Notes under the pieces: model-generated
The model's input: the letters and a program-made list of their open reading frames with translations, nothing else
Database searches by the model: none
What the model was told of the DNA's origin: nothing
Assembly: GCF_011927955.1 (NCBI RefSeq)
Contig: NZ_JAATJN010000001.1
Span: 930,001-994,000 of the forward strand
Source of the DNA: Brevibacterium marinum
GTDB lineage: Bacteria; Actinomycetota; Actinomycetes; Actinomycetales; Brevibacteriaceae
Length of the DNA stretch: 64,000 nt
Direction of reading: 5' to 3'
Part shown: piece after piece, positions 8,952 to 18,153 of the stretch
Numbering within the stretch: position 1 is the first letter of the stretch
Layout: each line of letters opens with the position of its first letter
Position numbers and translations under genes: made by a program

Positions 8952-10832
8952 ATGCACGTTGCCAGACTGTTCCGATTCCCCGTCAAGGGGTTCCCCGCCG
9001 AAGAGATCACCGAAGCCAGCGTCTGCAGGGACCGCGGCATTCTCGGCGACCGAATCGCCGCATTCACCAACGGCAGTCTCGACGTCCCCGCCGACGCCTG
9101 GCACAAGTACTCCGCCTTCACGGTGCTGAAGAACGACACCGACCTGCAGAAATGGCAAGTCGACCTCGACCTCGCCGAGGTGGGCGATGCCCCTCCGGCG
9201 ACCGCGCCCGGTGCGTCGGCGACCGAGTCCGACCCGTCCGCGACCGCAACTGGTGCGTCGACGACCGAGTCCTGTGCGTCGGCAAGCGCACCCGCCCCGT
9301 CCGCGACAGTGACGCTGACATCGCCGACTCGGGAGTCGACGACATTCCGCACCGATGACCGGGAATCCAGGGCCGCCTCGGCGGAGTTCCTCTCCGCGCG
9401 CATACCCCCTCAGGGTGACTTCCCTCGCGTGCTCAGCGTCGCCGACCAGGGCATGTTCGACTCCCGGACCTCGGGGATCTCGATCATCAACCCGGCCACG
9501 ATCTCCGCCATCGCCCAGACTGCGGAGGGTCGGGCCGCCCTGGGCCCGGACGAGACCGAGCTCGACCCGCTGCGCTTCCGCGGCAATGTCCTCGTCGACG
9601 GACTCGAGCCCTTCGAGGAGTTCGCGCTGATCGGAAAGACCATCCGCCTCGGCGGGGTGCGCCTGGCCATCACCCAGGCCATCCAGCGCTGCCCGGCGAC
9701 CACGGTCAACCCGTCGACGACCGAGGTCGACGTCAACGTCCCCCGGATCCTCGCCTCGGCCTGCGGGCACCTCCACTGCGGAATCTACGGCATGATCCTC
9801 GAATCCGGGCCCGTCGGCACCGGGGATCGGATCGAGATCGACGGCGATGCTCCGCGTGAACTCGTCAGGACCGCCCGGACACCGCGGTTCATGACAGTGC
9901 TCGGCAGCCGGCAGATCTGCAATGACATCGTCGAGGTCTCCCTGCGCGACGATCAGGGCTGGATCCGCGAATTCGACGAACCCGGCACCAATCTGCGCGT
10001 CCATCTCGAGCTCGGCGACCCGTTCTGGCGGACCTACACGATCACCGACGTGTCCGAGGACATCGTCTCCATCGCGGTGCGCACGCAAGGCAAGGGCTCC
10101 CGCGCGGTCGCCGAACTCGAGGCCGGTGGGCGCATCCTCGCGTCCGGGCCGCACGGAACCATGACCGCTCAGCGCGTGTTCGGCGGAACCACCGCCCTGG
10201 TCACGGCCGGCATCGGCATCACACCGAGCCTCGGACTGCTGCGCGGGGCCCAGCTGCCGGGAACGGAGATGATCAAGCTCTTCCACGTCGACCGCGACCA
10301 CCGGACCGCCTGCCTGTGGGACCGCCTGCAGCAGCGCGCCCACGGCCGGCCCATCCCGGTCGAGACCCACCACCGTGACACCGCGAGCCAGGGGCGACCC
10401 GCTCATGCCGAGCTCGTCGATTGGTTGGCCGGATGCGACAACGTCATGGTCTGCGGGCCGGCAGAATTCACCCGCGCCGTGCTCGAGGCCGGCGCTGAGG
10501 CCGGCGTTCCGACCGTGCACCAGGAGACGTTCGCCTCCCCGAACACCGGCTTGGGCGAGGTCATCGCGCAGTGCAAGCCCGCCGAGGTGACGCTGGAGGA
10601 ATCCGGCGCCAGCTTCCTCTGGGAACCGCAGCAGGGCACCCTGCTCGAGGCACTCGAAGCACGCGGGATCAGGGCCGACAGCTCCTGCCGAGGCGGCTCC
10701 TGCGGCGCCTGCGCCGTGTCCCTGTCCGCCGGATCGGTCATCTACCCGGTCGAACCGGCCGCACGGATCGCCGCCGACGAGGTGCTCGCGTGCTCCGCGG
10801 TGCCGTCCGGGCCCATCAGCATCGGACTCTGA
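8952..10832 (+). CDS. MOSC domain / flavin reductase / 2Fe-2S ferredoxin fusion
   Basis: A three-part redox protein of 626 residues. The MOSC part (about 1-300) carries the conserved cysteine in QRCPATTVNP and the closing GIYGMILESGPVGTGDRIEI. An FNR-type reductase follows (about 315-530) with the flavin motif RTYTI and a nucleotide-binding GIGITPSLGLL. The C terminus holds a plant-type 2Fe-2S site, SSCRGGSCGAC plus a distal Cys. This resembles YiiM-type MOSC joined to a VanB-like reductase, as in systems that reduce N-hydroxylated substrates with a molybdenum cofactor. The substrate here is unknown. Residues about 83-125 are a low-complexity Ala/Ser/Thr insertion made of 42-bp repeats inside the MOSC region. 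The ATG at 8952 starts directly at the conserved first strand MHVARLFRFPVKGF. Confidence 0.88.
   Translation: MHVARLFRFPVKGFPAEEITEASVCRDRGILGDRIAAFTNGSLDVPADAWHKYSAFTVLKNDTDLQKWQVDLDLAEVGDAPPATAPGASATESDPSATATGASTTESCASASAPAPSATVTLTSPTRESTTFRTDDRESRAASAEFLSARIPPQGDFPRVLSVADQGMFDSRTSGISIINPATISAIAQTAEGRAALGPDETELDPLRFRGNVLVDGLEPFEEFALIGKTIRLGGVRLAITQAIQRCPATTVNPSTTEVDVNVPRILASACGHLHCGIYGMILESGPVGTGDRIEIDGDAPRELVRTARTPRFMTVLGSRQICNDIVEVSLRDDQGWIREFDEPGTNLRVHLELGDPFWRTYTITDVSEDIVSIAVRTQGKGSRAVAELEAGGRILASGPHGTMTAQRVFGGTTALVTAGIGITPSLGLLRGAQLPGTEMIKLFHVDRDHRTACLWDRLQQRAHGRPIPVETHHRDTASQGRPAHAELVDWLAGCDNVMVCGPAEFTRAVLEAGAEAGVPTVHQETFASPNTGLGEVIAQCKPAEVTLEESGASFLWEPQQGTLLEALEARGIRADSSCRGGSCGACAVSLSAGSVIYPVEPAARIAADEVLACSAVPSGPISIGL
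9198..9323 (+). repeat. In-frame 42-bp tandem repeat inside the MOSC fusion gene
   Basis: Units at 9198-9239 and 9240-9281 encode ATAPGASATESDPS and ATATGASTTESCAS. A third unit at 9282-9323 is degenerate. The period of 14 codons keeps frame. Confidence 0.85.
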
Positions 10833-10872
10833 GTCCCCTGGGCATCTGCGAGCCGGATGGCAGAATGGACCC

Positions 10873-12813
10873 ATGCCCAAGGATCAGCGTGCCGCGACGT
10901 CAGGAGGAGTGACGGGCGCGGCGGCACGTCTGAGTCGGCGAGTGAGATTCGGCGTCGCCGGGCGGATCATGTTCGCGAACTCGATCATGCTCGTGGGCAT
11001 CATGGTGCTGACGACCAGCCTCCTCTACACCCAGCTCTCTCAGCTGAACCAGAAGCGCGAACAGGACCTGCTGCGCTCCGCCGCCGACAGCATGTCGATG
11101 TCGCTGAGCCTCGTCGGATCGGGGGAGACCGACACGTCGAACTTCATCGACGAGACCTCGCAGGACGACGTCGAGACGATGCTCGACAACGTCGTGCGCG
11201 AATACGACTTCGATGTGGCTGCGGTCGTGCCGATCGACTACCTGGCCACACCGCCGACGCTGGGCTCCTCGAGCCGACAGCAGCGCAACGAGTCGAAGAT
11301 CGTGGCCTCGAACTCCGGCGATGTGCCCGATGACTCCGTCGATCAGCTCGCCGCGAAGATCGACGGATCACAGGTGGCCGACGGGGATCCGGTCGCCCGC
11401 TTCCTCGACGACGGGGGCACCGGCGGAGGCACCCTGTACGTCGTCAGCCCGGTCTTCGCGAAGCAGCTCGGCGCCGATGACATCGGACCCGACACCGTCG
11501 TGGGAGCCGTCGTGATCGGCAACTCCGCGGATTCGGTGCGGGAGGGCTTCCTGGCCCAGAGCAAGTGGCTCATCGGCATCGCCATCACCACGCTGATCCT
11601 CGGCATCGCGTCCTCATGGGTGACCTCCCGCGGTCTGCGCCGCGTCACCGGCGACTACGGTGCCACGGAGCTGCGCAGCATGCTCGAGTTCTATTCCTCA
11701 GTCCTCAAGGCCGTCTCCGAAGGGCTCCTGCTCGTCGACCGGTCGACGGGGATCGTGCTCATCAACGCCGAGGCTCGCGAACTCCTGGGCCTGCCTGCGG
11801 TCGACGAGGATTCGGCGGCCGCCCAGATGGCGGCGACGGACGCTCCCGTCCGGGCGACCTCGCCGATCGGAGGCATCGCGCTGCGCGACCTCGACCTGCC
11901 AGAAGCCCTCATCGACCTCCTCGGCTCGGGTCGGTGGGCACGCGATGAGATCCACTACACCGATGAGCGAGTCCTCGTCGTCAACCAGCAGCCCACCGAT
12001 GCCGCCAGCGACACCTGGGTCGTGACGATGCGCGACCACACCGAACTCGCCGAACTCTCCGGCGAGCTCGTGTCCGTGCGCTCCTTCTCCGACTCCCTGC
12101 GCGCGCAGACCCACGAGTACGCCAACCGCCTCCACATGGTCGTCTCCCTCCTCGAGACCGGGAACACCGACGAGGCGATCGACTTCGCCGCCAAGGACCT
12201 CAACGACCTCACCCGGGTCGCCGGAGACGAGCAGATGAGCTTCGATCATCCCGTGCTCTCGGCGCTGCTGCTGTCGAAGATCGCCCAAGCCGCGGAGGTG
12301 GGCATCGACATGACGGTCGACACCGCGGGACTCTCGGGCCGCCTCGGCGGGGATGACCGTGACCTGGCGACCATCCTCGGCAACCTCATCGACAACGCAT
12401 TCGACGCACTGAGCAGGCAGGATGTGCTGGCCGAGGACAAGAGGGTCCACGTCCACCTGAGCGGTGCCGGTGGGGCCGGCGGATTCACGGTCGAGGTCAG
12501 CGACGACGGCCCGGGCATCGACGAGGAAGGCATCGACGCGATCTTCGAACGGGGATGGTCGACCAAGCACGACGGTGTCGAGACCGACAGAGGGCTCGGG
12601 CGGCAGGAGACCGGCACCCGCGGGGTCGGACTGTCCCTGGTCGTCCAGGCGATCCGTCGCCTCGGCGGGGCCGTCGACGTGCAGGGCCGCGGTGAGGTCT
12701 GCGACGAGTTCAAGGGGGCTGTGCTCACCGTGTGGCTGCCCGACAGCGACCATCACGACCCCGGCGCCGACGGCCCGTCCTCGGGCGGGGTCTCGAGTTC
12801 CTCATCCCAATGA
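10873..12813 (+). CDS. CitA/DcuS-type sensor histidine kinase
   Basis: A 646-residue membrane sensor, probably for an extracellular carboxylate. Transmembrane segments lie at about 33-55 and 232-252, with an extracytoplasmic domain of about 175 residues between them. A cytoplasmic PAS domain (about 270-390) leads to the H box LRAQTHEYANRLH with acceptor His 414, the pattern of the CitA/DcuS/DpiB family. The ATPase core has GNLIDNAFDAL, DDGPGID and GVGLSLV. The tail (about 620-646) is Ser/Gly-rich. The expected CitB-type partner is not adjacent but follows the thiolase gene on the same strand at 14356. The ATG at 10873 lies 40 bp after the MOSC fusion. Confidence 0.9.
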   Translation: MPKDQRAATSGGVTGAAARLSRRVRFGVAGRIMFANSIMLVGIMVLTTSLLYTQLSQLNQKREQDLLRSAADSMSMSLSLVGSGETDTSNFIDETSQDDVETMLDNVVREYDFDVAAVVPIDYLATPPTLGSSSRQQRNESKIVASNSGDVPDDSVDQLAAKIDGSQVADGDPVARFLDDGGTGGGTLYVVSPVFAKQLGADDIGPDTVVGAVVIGNSADSVREGFLAQSKWLIGIAITTLILGIASSWVTSRGLRRVTGDYGATELRSMLEFYSSVLKAVSEGLLLVDRSTGIVLINAEARELLGLPAVDEDSAAAQMAATDAPVRATSPIGGIALRDLDLPEALIDLLGSGRWARDEIHYTDERVLVVNQQPTDAASDTWVVTMRDHTELAELSGELVSVRSFSDSLRAQTHEYANRLHMVVSLLETGNTDEAIDFAAKDLNDLTRVAGDEQMSFDHPVLSALLLSKIAQAAEVGIDMTVDTAGLSGRLGGDDRDLATILGNLIDNAFDALSRQDVLAEDKRVHVHLSGAGGAGGFTVEVSDDGPGIDEEGIDAIFERGWSTKHDGVETDRGLGRQETGTRGVGLSLVVQAIRRLGGAVDVQGRGEVCDEFKGAVLTVWLPDSDHHDPGADGPSSGGVSSSSSQ

Positions 12814-12875
12814 ATGAAACGTATCCGCTCCAGCGCGCGGATCCGGCATAGGCTTCCTGTGGAGTGCCGAACCAT

Positions 12876-12899
12876 CGGCTGGTCGGCTGGTCGGCTGGT
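12876..12899. repeat. Short tandem repeat, three 8-bp units
   Basis: CGGCTGGT is repeated three times in the 143-bp gap between the kinase and thiolase genes, upstream of the thiolase start. No function is evident. Confidence 0.7.
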
Positions 12900-12956
12900 C
12901 GGCCGTCGCCTGTGGGCCGCCGATTGATCGGCTGAGCTGAACCGAGTGGAGGAAGT

Positions 12957-14174
12957 ATGGACCAGGACATCGTCGTGTGCGAACCGCTGCGGACCCCGAT
13001 CGGAGGATTCGGAGGCCAGTTCCGCGACATCCCCGCCCACGAACTCTCCGCCACGGTCGTCCGTGAGCTCATGGTCAGGACCGGACTCGACCCGGAACAC
13101 GTCGCCGACGTCATTCTGGGGCAGGGCTATGCCACCTCCGAGGCGCCGGCCATCGGCCGCGTCACCGCACTCGACGCGGGACTTCCCGTCACCGTGCCGG
13201 GCAAGCAGGTCGACCGTCGCTGCGGTTCGGGACTGCAGGCCGTCATCGACGCCTCGATGGTCGTCGGCTCCGGCAACGGAGACTTCGTCATCGCCGGCGG
13301 TGTCGAATCGATGTCCCACGCGCCCTTCTACAACGACACCATCCGCTGGGGCGTCCGCGGCGGCAGCGCCGAATTCACCGACTCCCTGGGCCGCGGACGC
13401 ATCACCCCGGGAGGAAAGAACCACCCCGTGCCCGGCGGCATGCTCGAGACCGCGGAGAATCTGCGCCGCGAGTACTCGATCGGCCGCGACGAGCAGGACG
13501 AACTCGCCTTCAACTCCCACCAGCGGGCGGCCGCAGCCGCGCAGGACGGACGCTTCGCCGAGGAGATCGTGCCGGTGACGATCCCTGCCACTCGCAAGGT
13601 CGCAGAGCACCAGATCGACGCCGACGAGCACATCCGCCCCGACACCGACCTCGAGAAGCTCGCCAAGCTGCGCCCCATCCTCGGCAAGGGCGATGACCAG
13701 GCAACGGTCACCGCAGGAAACGCCTCGGGACAGAATGACGGCGCAGCCGCTTCCGTCGTCACCACCCGGGCCGCCGCCGAGGCGCAGGGGCTCAAGCCGC
13801 TCGGCCGCCTGGTCAGCTGGGCCGTGGCCGGTGTGCCGCCGAAGACCATGGGCATCGGTCCGGTCCCGGCCACCGCGAAGGCACTCGAGAAGGCCGGACT
13901 GGAACTCGGCGACATCGACCTCATCGAACTCAACGAGGCCTTCGCTGCCCAGGCACTTTCGGTGACCCGCGAATGGGGCTTCGGCAAGGACGACTTCGAC
14001 CGCCTCAACGTCAACGGCTCCGGAATCTCGCTGGGCCACCCCGTCGGCGCGACCGGCGGGCGGATCCTGGCGACCTTGCTGCGCGAGATGGATCGCCGCG
14101 ACGCCCGCTACGGCCTCGAGACCATGTGCATCGGCGGCGGGCAGGGCATCGCCGCGATCTTCGAACGCGCCTGA
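12957..14174 (+). CDS. Acetyl-CoA acetyltransferase (thiolase)
   Basis: Condenses or cleaves acyl-CoA units in 3-ketoacyl-CoA metabolism. The 405-residue protein has the family hallmarks: nucleophilic Cys 89 in DRRCGSGLQA, the catalytic His in SLGHPVGATGG, and the second Cys in MCIGGGQG near the C terminus. AGNASGQNDGAAA and NEAFAAQ are also present. The ATG at 12957 follows GTGGAGGAAGT, a good ribosome binding site. It lies between a sensor kinase gene and its probable regulator gene in the same direction, which suggests that carboxylate sensing and acyl-CoA turnover are linked here, but direct evidence is lacking. A long perfect stem-loop follows the stop. Confidence 0.95.
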   Translation: MDQDIVVCEPLRTPIGGFGGQFRDIPAHELSATVVRELMVRTGLDPEHVADVILGQGYATSEAPAIGRVTALDAGLPVTVPGKQVDRRCGSGLQAVIDASMVVGSGNGDFVIAGGVESMSHAPFYNDTIRWGVRGGSAEFTDSLGRGRITPGGKNHPVPGGMLETAENLRREYSIGRDEQDELAFNSHQRAAAAAQDGRFAEEIVPVTIPATRKVAEHQIDADEHIRPDTDLEKLAKLRPILGKGDDQATVTAGNASGQNDGAAASVVTTRAAAEAQGLKPLGRLVSWAVAGVPPKTMGIGPVPATAKALEKAGLELGDIDLIELNEAFAAQALSVTREWGFGKDDFDRLNVNGSGISLGHPVGATGGRILATLLREMDRRDARYGLETMCIGGGQGIAAIFERA

Positions 14175-14191
14175 GTCCGAGCGCTCCGGGC

Positions 14192-14254
14192 GGTTTGCAG
14201 GGAACAGACTGTCGATTCTCCGGCCGAATATCGACAGTCTGTTCCCTGCAAACC
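14192..14254. repeat. Long perfect stem-loop, candidate dispersed hairpin copy B
   Basis: A 25-bp arm at 14192-14216 pairs without mismatch with 14230-14254 around a 13-nt loop containing TCCGGCCGAAT. The arms end in GTCGAT/ATCGAC at the loop. It lies after the thiolase stop and 100 bp before the response regulator start, so it may terminate the thiolase transcript. No T-run follows it. Confidence 0.92.
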
Positions 14255-14355
14255 CGCATGCGCAGTCATCGGCGTTGCGGTCCTGTGTCACGGATGTGCC
14301 CAGGCTGTAACACGAACCGCATCCGGGCCGCAATGGCGTTGGTTAGACTGGCGGC

Positions 14356-15093
14356 ATGTCAGATACCACCACGCCTGAGTCGAGCATCGGTGTGCTCGTG
14401 GTCGAGGACGAGGCAGTCGCCGCCCGTGCCCACGCGAAGTACATCGATCGCATCGACGGGTACCACACCGCCGGGGTGGCGAAGAACGCCACTCAGGCGA
14501 TGGCCGCTCTGACCGGGAAGATCTACGGGCTCGACGCCGACGGCATCGATCTCGTCCTCCTCGATATGAACCTGCCCGACGGCCACGGGCTCCAGGTCTG
14601 CCGAGCCATCCGCGGCCACCGCGTCGACGTCGACATCATCGCCGTCACCGCCGCCCGCGACATGCAGATCGTGCAGGAGGCGCTGTCCTACGGCGTCGCC
14701 CAGTACATCATCAAGCCGTTCACCTTCCCCGTCTTCAAGTCCAAGCTCGAGGCCTACTCCTCCTTCCGCAACAGCCTCGGTGGGGACAGCTCCGAGGGCG
14801 GCGAGGTCACCCAGACCGACGTCGACACCGCGATCGCCGCTCTGCGCACCCACACGGTGGCCGCGACCGCCAAGGGCGTCCCCGATGCCGTGGAGGCGGA
14901 GGTGAAGTCCGTCCTCGGAGACAATCCCGGACAGTCCGCCGCCGAGGTCGCCGTTGGTCTCGGTGTCTCCCGAGTGACCGCACGTCGGTACCTGGAGGCC
15001 ATGGCCGACGCGGGCATGCTCGCCCGGCGACCGCGTTATGGATCGGCCGGCCGACCGGTCCTCGAATACACAGTCGTCACCGAGGACGCCTGA
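14356..15093 (+). CDS. CitB-family response regulator
   Basis: A 245-residue regulator of the CitB/DpiA/DcuR class, the usual partner of CitA-type kinases. The receiver domain has VVEDEA, acceptor Asp 70 in VLLDMNLP and Lys 120 in QYIIKPFTFP. A C-terminal helix-turn-helix reads SAAEVAVGLGVSRVTARRYL and a wing follows (RPRYGSAGRPVLEY). The matching kinase is upstream at 10873, with the thiolase gene between them, so the pair is inferred from family and orientation. ATG at 14356 is preceded by TGGCGGC, a weak ribosome binding site. Its target genes are unknown. Carboxylate transport or the thiolase are candidates. Confidence 0.9.
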   Translation: MSDTTTPESSIGVLVVEDEAVAARAHAKYIDRIDGYHTAGVAKNATQAMAALTGKIYGLDADGIDLVLLDMNLPDGHGLQVCRAIRGHRVDVDIIAVTAARDMQIVQEALSYGVAQYIIKPFTFPVFKSKLEAYSSFRNSLGGDSSEGGEVTQTDVDTAIAALRTHTVAATAKGVPDAVEAEVKSVLGDNPGQSAAEVAVGLGVSRVTARRYLEAMADAGMLARRPRYGSAGRPVLEYTVVTEDA

Positions 15094-15142
15094 ACCACCC
15101 CTCGATACCCGGACCCCGTCACCCAGGGGTCAGAGACGATCC

Positions 15143-15262
15143 CCATTTCTTCGCGCGCACGCTCACTTCATCCACAGAGTGCTAGCTTCGAGCGCGGCAC
15201 GCTCACTTCGAGCGCAGGGCGCTCATAGCAAACGCAGGGCGCTCACTTCATCCGCAGGGCGC
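15143..15262. repeat. Tandem repeat, five 20-bp units plus a degenerate sixth, overlapping a stop codon
   Basis: Units start at 15163, 15183, 15203, 15223 and 15243, and a decayed unit lies at 15143. On the minus strand each reads like GCGCCCTGCGGATGAAGTGA. The unit at 15243-15262 is the last codons and the stop of the aldehyde dehydrogenase gene, and the other units continue downstream of it. A 20-bp period does not keep frame. Confidence 0.92.
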
Positions 15263-16832
15263 GCATGACGTCGAAGGCCGTGGTCAGGGTCTTGGCGAAG
15301 CGCGACTGATCCAGTGGACCGAACGGGGCGATCGGCACCAGGTTCTGCTCGGCGATCGTGTGCGTGTGCATGAACTGGAAGAGCCCTTCGGCACCGTGTC
15401 GGTGGCCCAGCCCCGAGGCCTTGACCCCGCCGGCCGGGGCGTCGATCGACCCCCACGTCGCCACGTAGGCTTCGTTGACGTTGACCATGCCGGCCTCGAC
15501 CTGCCGGGCGGTCTCGAGGCCCTGAGAGCGTGAGTAGACGCTGGCGTTGAGGCCGTATTCGCTGTCATTGGCCGCCGCGATCGCTTCGGCGTCGGTGGCC
15601 ACCGGGTAGACGGCGACGACGGGGCCGAAGGTCTCATCCGCGAACAGTTCGGCATCCTCGGTGACATCGGTGAGCACGGTCGGCAGATAGAAGTACGGGC
15701 CCAACTCCGGCACCGACCGACCTCCCGCGATGACTTCGGCCCCGCTGGCCCGGGCCTGCTCGACATGTTCGCTGACCCGAGCGAACTGCATGGGGCCGGC
15801 CAACGATCCCATTCCGGGGCCATACGAGAACTTCGCGCTCAACTCGAGGTTCCGGGCCGCCTCGGCGAAGTGGGCACAGAACTCCGAGTACAGATCCTCG
15901 TGGACGTAGATGCGTTCGATCGACAGGCACAGCTGCCCTGCCGAGGAGAAGCAGCCGCGGATCGCCCCGTCGACGGCCGACGGCAGGTCGGCATCGGAGA
16001 GGACGAGCATCGGATTCTTCCCGCCCAGCTCAAGGGCGGTGGGAAGCAGGCGCCGCCCCGCCTCGGCGGCGATCGAGCGCCCGGCGGCCGTGGACCCGGT
16101 GAAGGAGAGCCCATCGGCACCGGACATGAGGGCGGGCCCGACCTCGTCGACGGTGCCCGGAACCAGCTGCCAGACCTCGGCGGGCAGCCCGCAGGCGATG
16201 GCCAGGCGGCGCATGATGACCGCCGTCAGCGTCGTCTGACTGTCGGGTTTGTGCACCACCGCGTTGCCCGCGGCCAGGGCGGCGAACAGGTCGGTCGCGC
16301 CCAGGGTCAGCGGATAGTTCCAAGGCGTGATGAAGGCGACGACGCCCAGGGGAGTGCGGGTGACCTCGGTCCGCGTCAGAGACGGTACGGCGCCGCGACG
16401 ACGCTGCGGGCGCAGACGAGCGGGGGTGGTGACACCGTAGTGACGGCACACATTGTAGGTGTCGAGGATCTCGTCATAGGCGTGGATGCGGGCCTTGCCG
16501 GTCTCGTGCTGGATGATGTCGAGGAGCAGATCCTCGTGTCGACGCAGCGCCGAGTGCAGGCGCAGCAGCACCCGGGAACGATGGTCGGGGGACCGAGACG
16601 CCCATCTGCGCCCGGCGATGCGTGCGGAGGCGTAGGCCCGGTCGACGTCGCCGGCCGTGTTGTTGGTGAAGCGGGGCTGGTCGACGCCGGTGAACGGGTC
16701 CGGGCCGACCACACGGTCACCGCTGCCCGAGGCCTCCTCGTAGGGGTGGGTGTCGAGGAACTCACGCAGGCGGTCCGTGCCCTGCGCGAGCCGGTCAGAA
16801 GGAGTGTCACTGCTGGTGACGGCGGTAGTCAT
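15243..16832 (-). CDS. NAD(P)-dependent aldehyde dehydrogenase, succinate-semialdehyde type
   Basis: Oxidises an aldehyde to the acid. The 529-residue product is a full-length ALDH: the fold motif FITPWNYPLTLGATDL near 170, the glutamate of LELGGKNPML near 270, the nucleophilic cysteine in SSAGQLCLSIERI near 300, and ETFGPV near 395. The pattern is closest to the succinate-semialdehyde dehydrogenase group (GabD2-like), and the substrate is inferred only. It is divergent from the PLP-barrel gene with a 73-bp shared upstream region. The last six codons and stop are one unit of a 20-bp tandem array, so the C terminus RALRMK is repeat-derived. Confidence 0.92.
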   Translation of the reverse strand: MTTAVTSSDTPSDRLAQGTDRLREFLDTHPYEEASGSGDRVVGPDPFTGVDQPRFTNNTAGDVDRAYASARIAGRRWASRSPDHRSRVLLRLHSALRRHEDLLLDIIQHETGKARIHAYDEILDTYNVCRHYGVTTPARLRPQRRRGAVPSLTRTEVTRTPLGVVAFITPWNYPLTLGATDLFAALAAGNAVVHKPDSQTTLTAVIMRRLAIACGLPAEVWQLVPGTVDEVGPALMSGADGLSFTGSTAAGRSIAAEAGRRLLPTALELGGKNPMLVLSDADLPSAVDGAIRGCFSSAGQLCLSIERIYVHEDLYSEFCAHFAEAARNLELSAKFSYGPGMGSLAGPMQFARVSEHVEQARASGAEVIAGGRSVPELGPYFYLPTVLTDVTEDAELFADETFGPVVAVYPVATDAEAIAAANDSEYGLNASVYSRSQGLETARQVEAGMVNVNEAYVATWGSIDAPAGGVKASGLGHRHGAEGLFQFMHTHTIAEQNLVPIAPFGPLDQSRFAKTLTTAFDVMRALRMK

Positions 16833-16905
16833 CGTGCCTCCATGTGGTCGGTGGGCGGTTGGGGCGTCGTCAGGGGCGCCGCTGACTTACGCTAGAGTAC
16901 CTCTC

Positions 16906-18153
16906 ATGGTTTCACGTGAACTGCGTCACGCTCTGCGCGGGGTCGAAGCACCCCAGGCAGTGCTGGATCTGGACGCGTTCGACGCCAATGTCACAGCCTT
17001 GGCCGAGCGCGCCCGGGGTCTGCCGATCAGGGTCGCCTCGAAGTCGCTGCGCACCCCGTCCGCCATCGACCGGGCGCTGGCCCACCCGGGGTACTCCGGC
17101 GTCCTCGCCTTCTCCCTGCCCGAGGCCCTGGCCCTGCACGCCCGCGGCGTCCGCGACATCGTCGTCGGCTATCCCACGGTGGACACGCTCAGCCTCAAGC
17201 TGATGTTCGCCGAGGTGGGGGCCGCCGAGAACATCACCCTGATGATCGACTCCCCCACCCATCTCGACATCATCGACAGGGCCCGAACCGAGCAGCAGAC
17301 CCAGTCTGAGGGGCAGATCCAGGCTGAGGAACAGTCCCGACCCAACGGGGGACAGTCCCGGCGGGTGCGCGTCTGCCTCGACATCGACGCCTCCTACCGC
17401 CTCGGCGAGGGGACCCTGGGCAGCCGCGTCCAGATCGGGGCACGACGTTCGCCGATCCGCGATGAGGCATCCGCGGTCGAACTCGCCCGCCACGTCATCG
17501 CCCGACCCGAGGTCGACCTTGTCGGGCTCATGTCCTACGAGGGCCAGATCGCCGGAACCGCCGATGCCGGCGCCTCCGCGAGGCAGACCGTGGTCAGGGC
17601 CATGCAGAAGCGTTCCGCCGCGGAGCTCAAGGTCCGACGCAGGCACATCATCGACGCCGTGCGTGAGCTGGCCGATCTCGAATTCGTCAACGGCGGCGGC
17701 ACCGGCTCCTTCGAATCCAGCGCCGTCGAAGGCACCCTGACGGAACTCGCCGCCGGCTCCGGGCTGTTCTCTCCGGGACTCTTCGACGGCTACACCCGGT
17801 TCCGGCACGAGGCCGCCGCCTACTTCGTCGGCCCCGTGGTCCGCCGACCCGGGCCCGGCTGGGTCACCGTGTTCAAGGGCGGATTCATCGCTTCGGGTGT
17901 GCCCGGGCCCGACCGCGTCCCGACGATCGCCTGGCCGCCCGGCCTCGACTACTCGGGTCTCGAAGGTGCCGGCGAGGTCCAGACACCGCTCACCGGTCCC
18001 GGGACCGAGGACCTGCGCATCGGCGATCTCGTCTGGTTCCGGCACGCGAAGGCCGGAGAGCTGGCCGAACACTTCAACGAGTTCCTCGTCGTCTCGGGCT
18101 CGGAGATCATCGACACCTGGTCGACCTACCGCGGGGAAGGGTGGGTGCTGTGA
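16906..18153 (+). CDS. PLP-dependent alanine-racemase-fold enzyme (amino acid deaminase/aldolase type)
   Basis: A 415-residue fold-type III PLP enzyme. The N-terminal barrel has the cofactor lysine in IRVASKSLRTPSA near residue 45 and ends with NGGGTGSFESSA and the FKGGFIASGVPG region of the C-terminal domain. This is the D-threonine-aldolase / D-serine-dehydratase-like group, and the reaction is not set by sequence. Residues about 125-145 are an inserted Gln/Glu-rich stretch. The ATG at 16906 follows CTCTC without a good ribosome binding site, and a -10-like TAGAGT lies close, so a leaderless start is possible. It overlaps the next gene by four bases (GTGA), so the two are coupled. This pairing with a sugar-lactone oxidase is common in actinobacteria as I recall. 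Confidence 0.85.
   Translation: MVSRELRHALRGVEAPQAVLDLDAFDANVTALAERARGLPIRVASKSLRTPSAIDRALAHPGYSGVLAFSLPEALALHARGVRDIVVGYPTVDTLSLKLMFAEVGAAENITLMIDSPTHLDIIDRARTEQQTQSEGQIQAEEQSRPNGGQSRRVRVCLDIDASYRLGEGTLGSRVQIGARRSPIRDEASAVELARHVIARPEVDLVGLMSYEGQIAGTADAGASARQTVVRAMQKRSAAELKVRRRHIIDAVRELADLEFVNGGGTGSFESSAVEGTLTELAAGSGLFSPGLFDGYTRFRHEAAAYFVGPVVRRPGPGWVTVFKGGFIASGVPGPDRVPTIAWPPGLDYSGLEGAGEVQTPLTGPGTEDLRIGDLVWFRHAKAGELAEHFNEFLVVSGSEIIDTWSTYRGEGWVL

Noticed and set aside
15143..15262. A CRISPR array
   Set aside because: Units are contiguous with no spacers and no cas genes are near. The same holds for the other tandem arrays.
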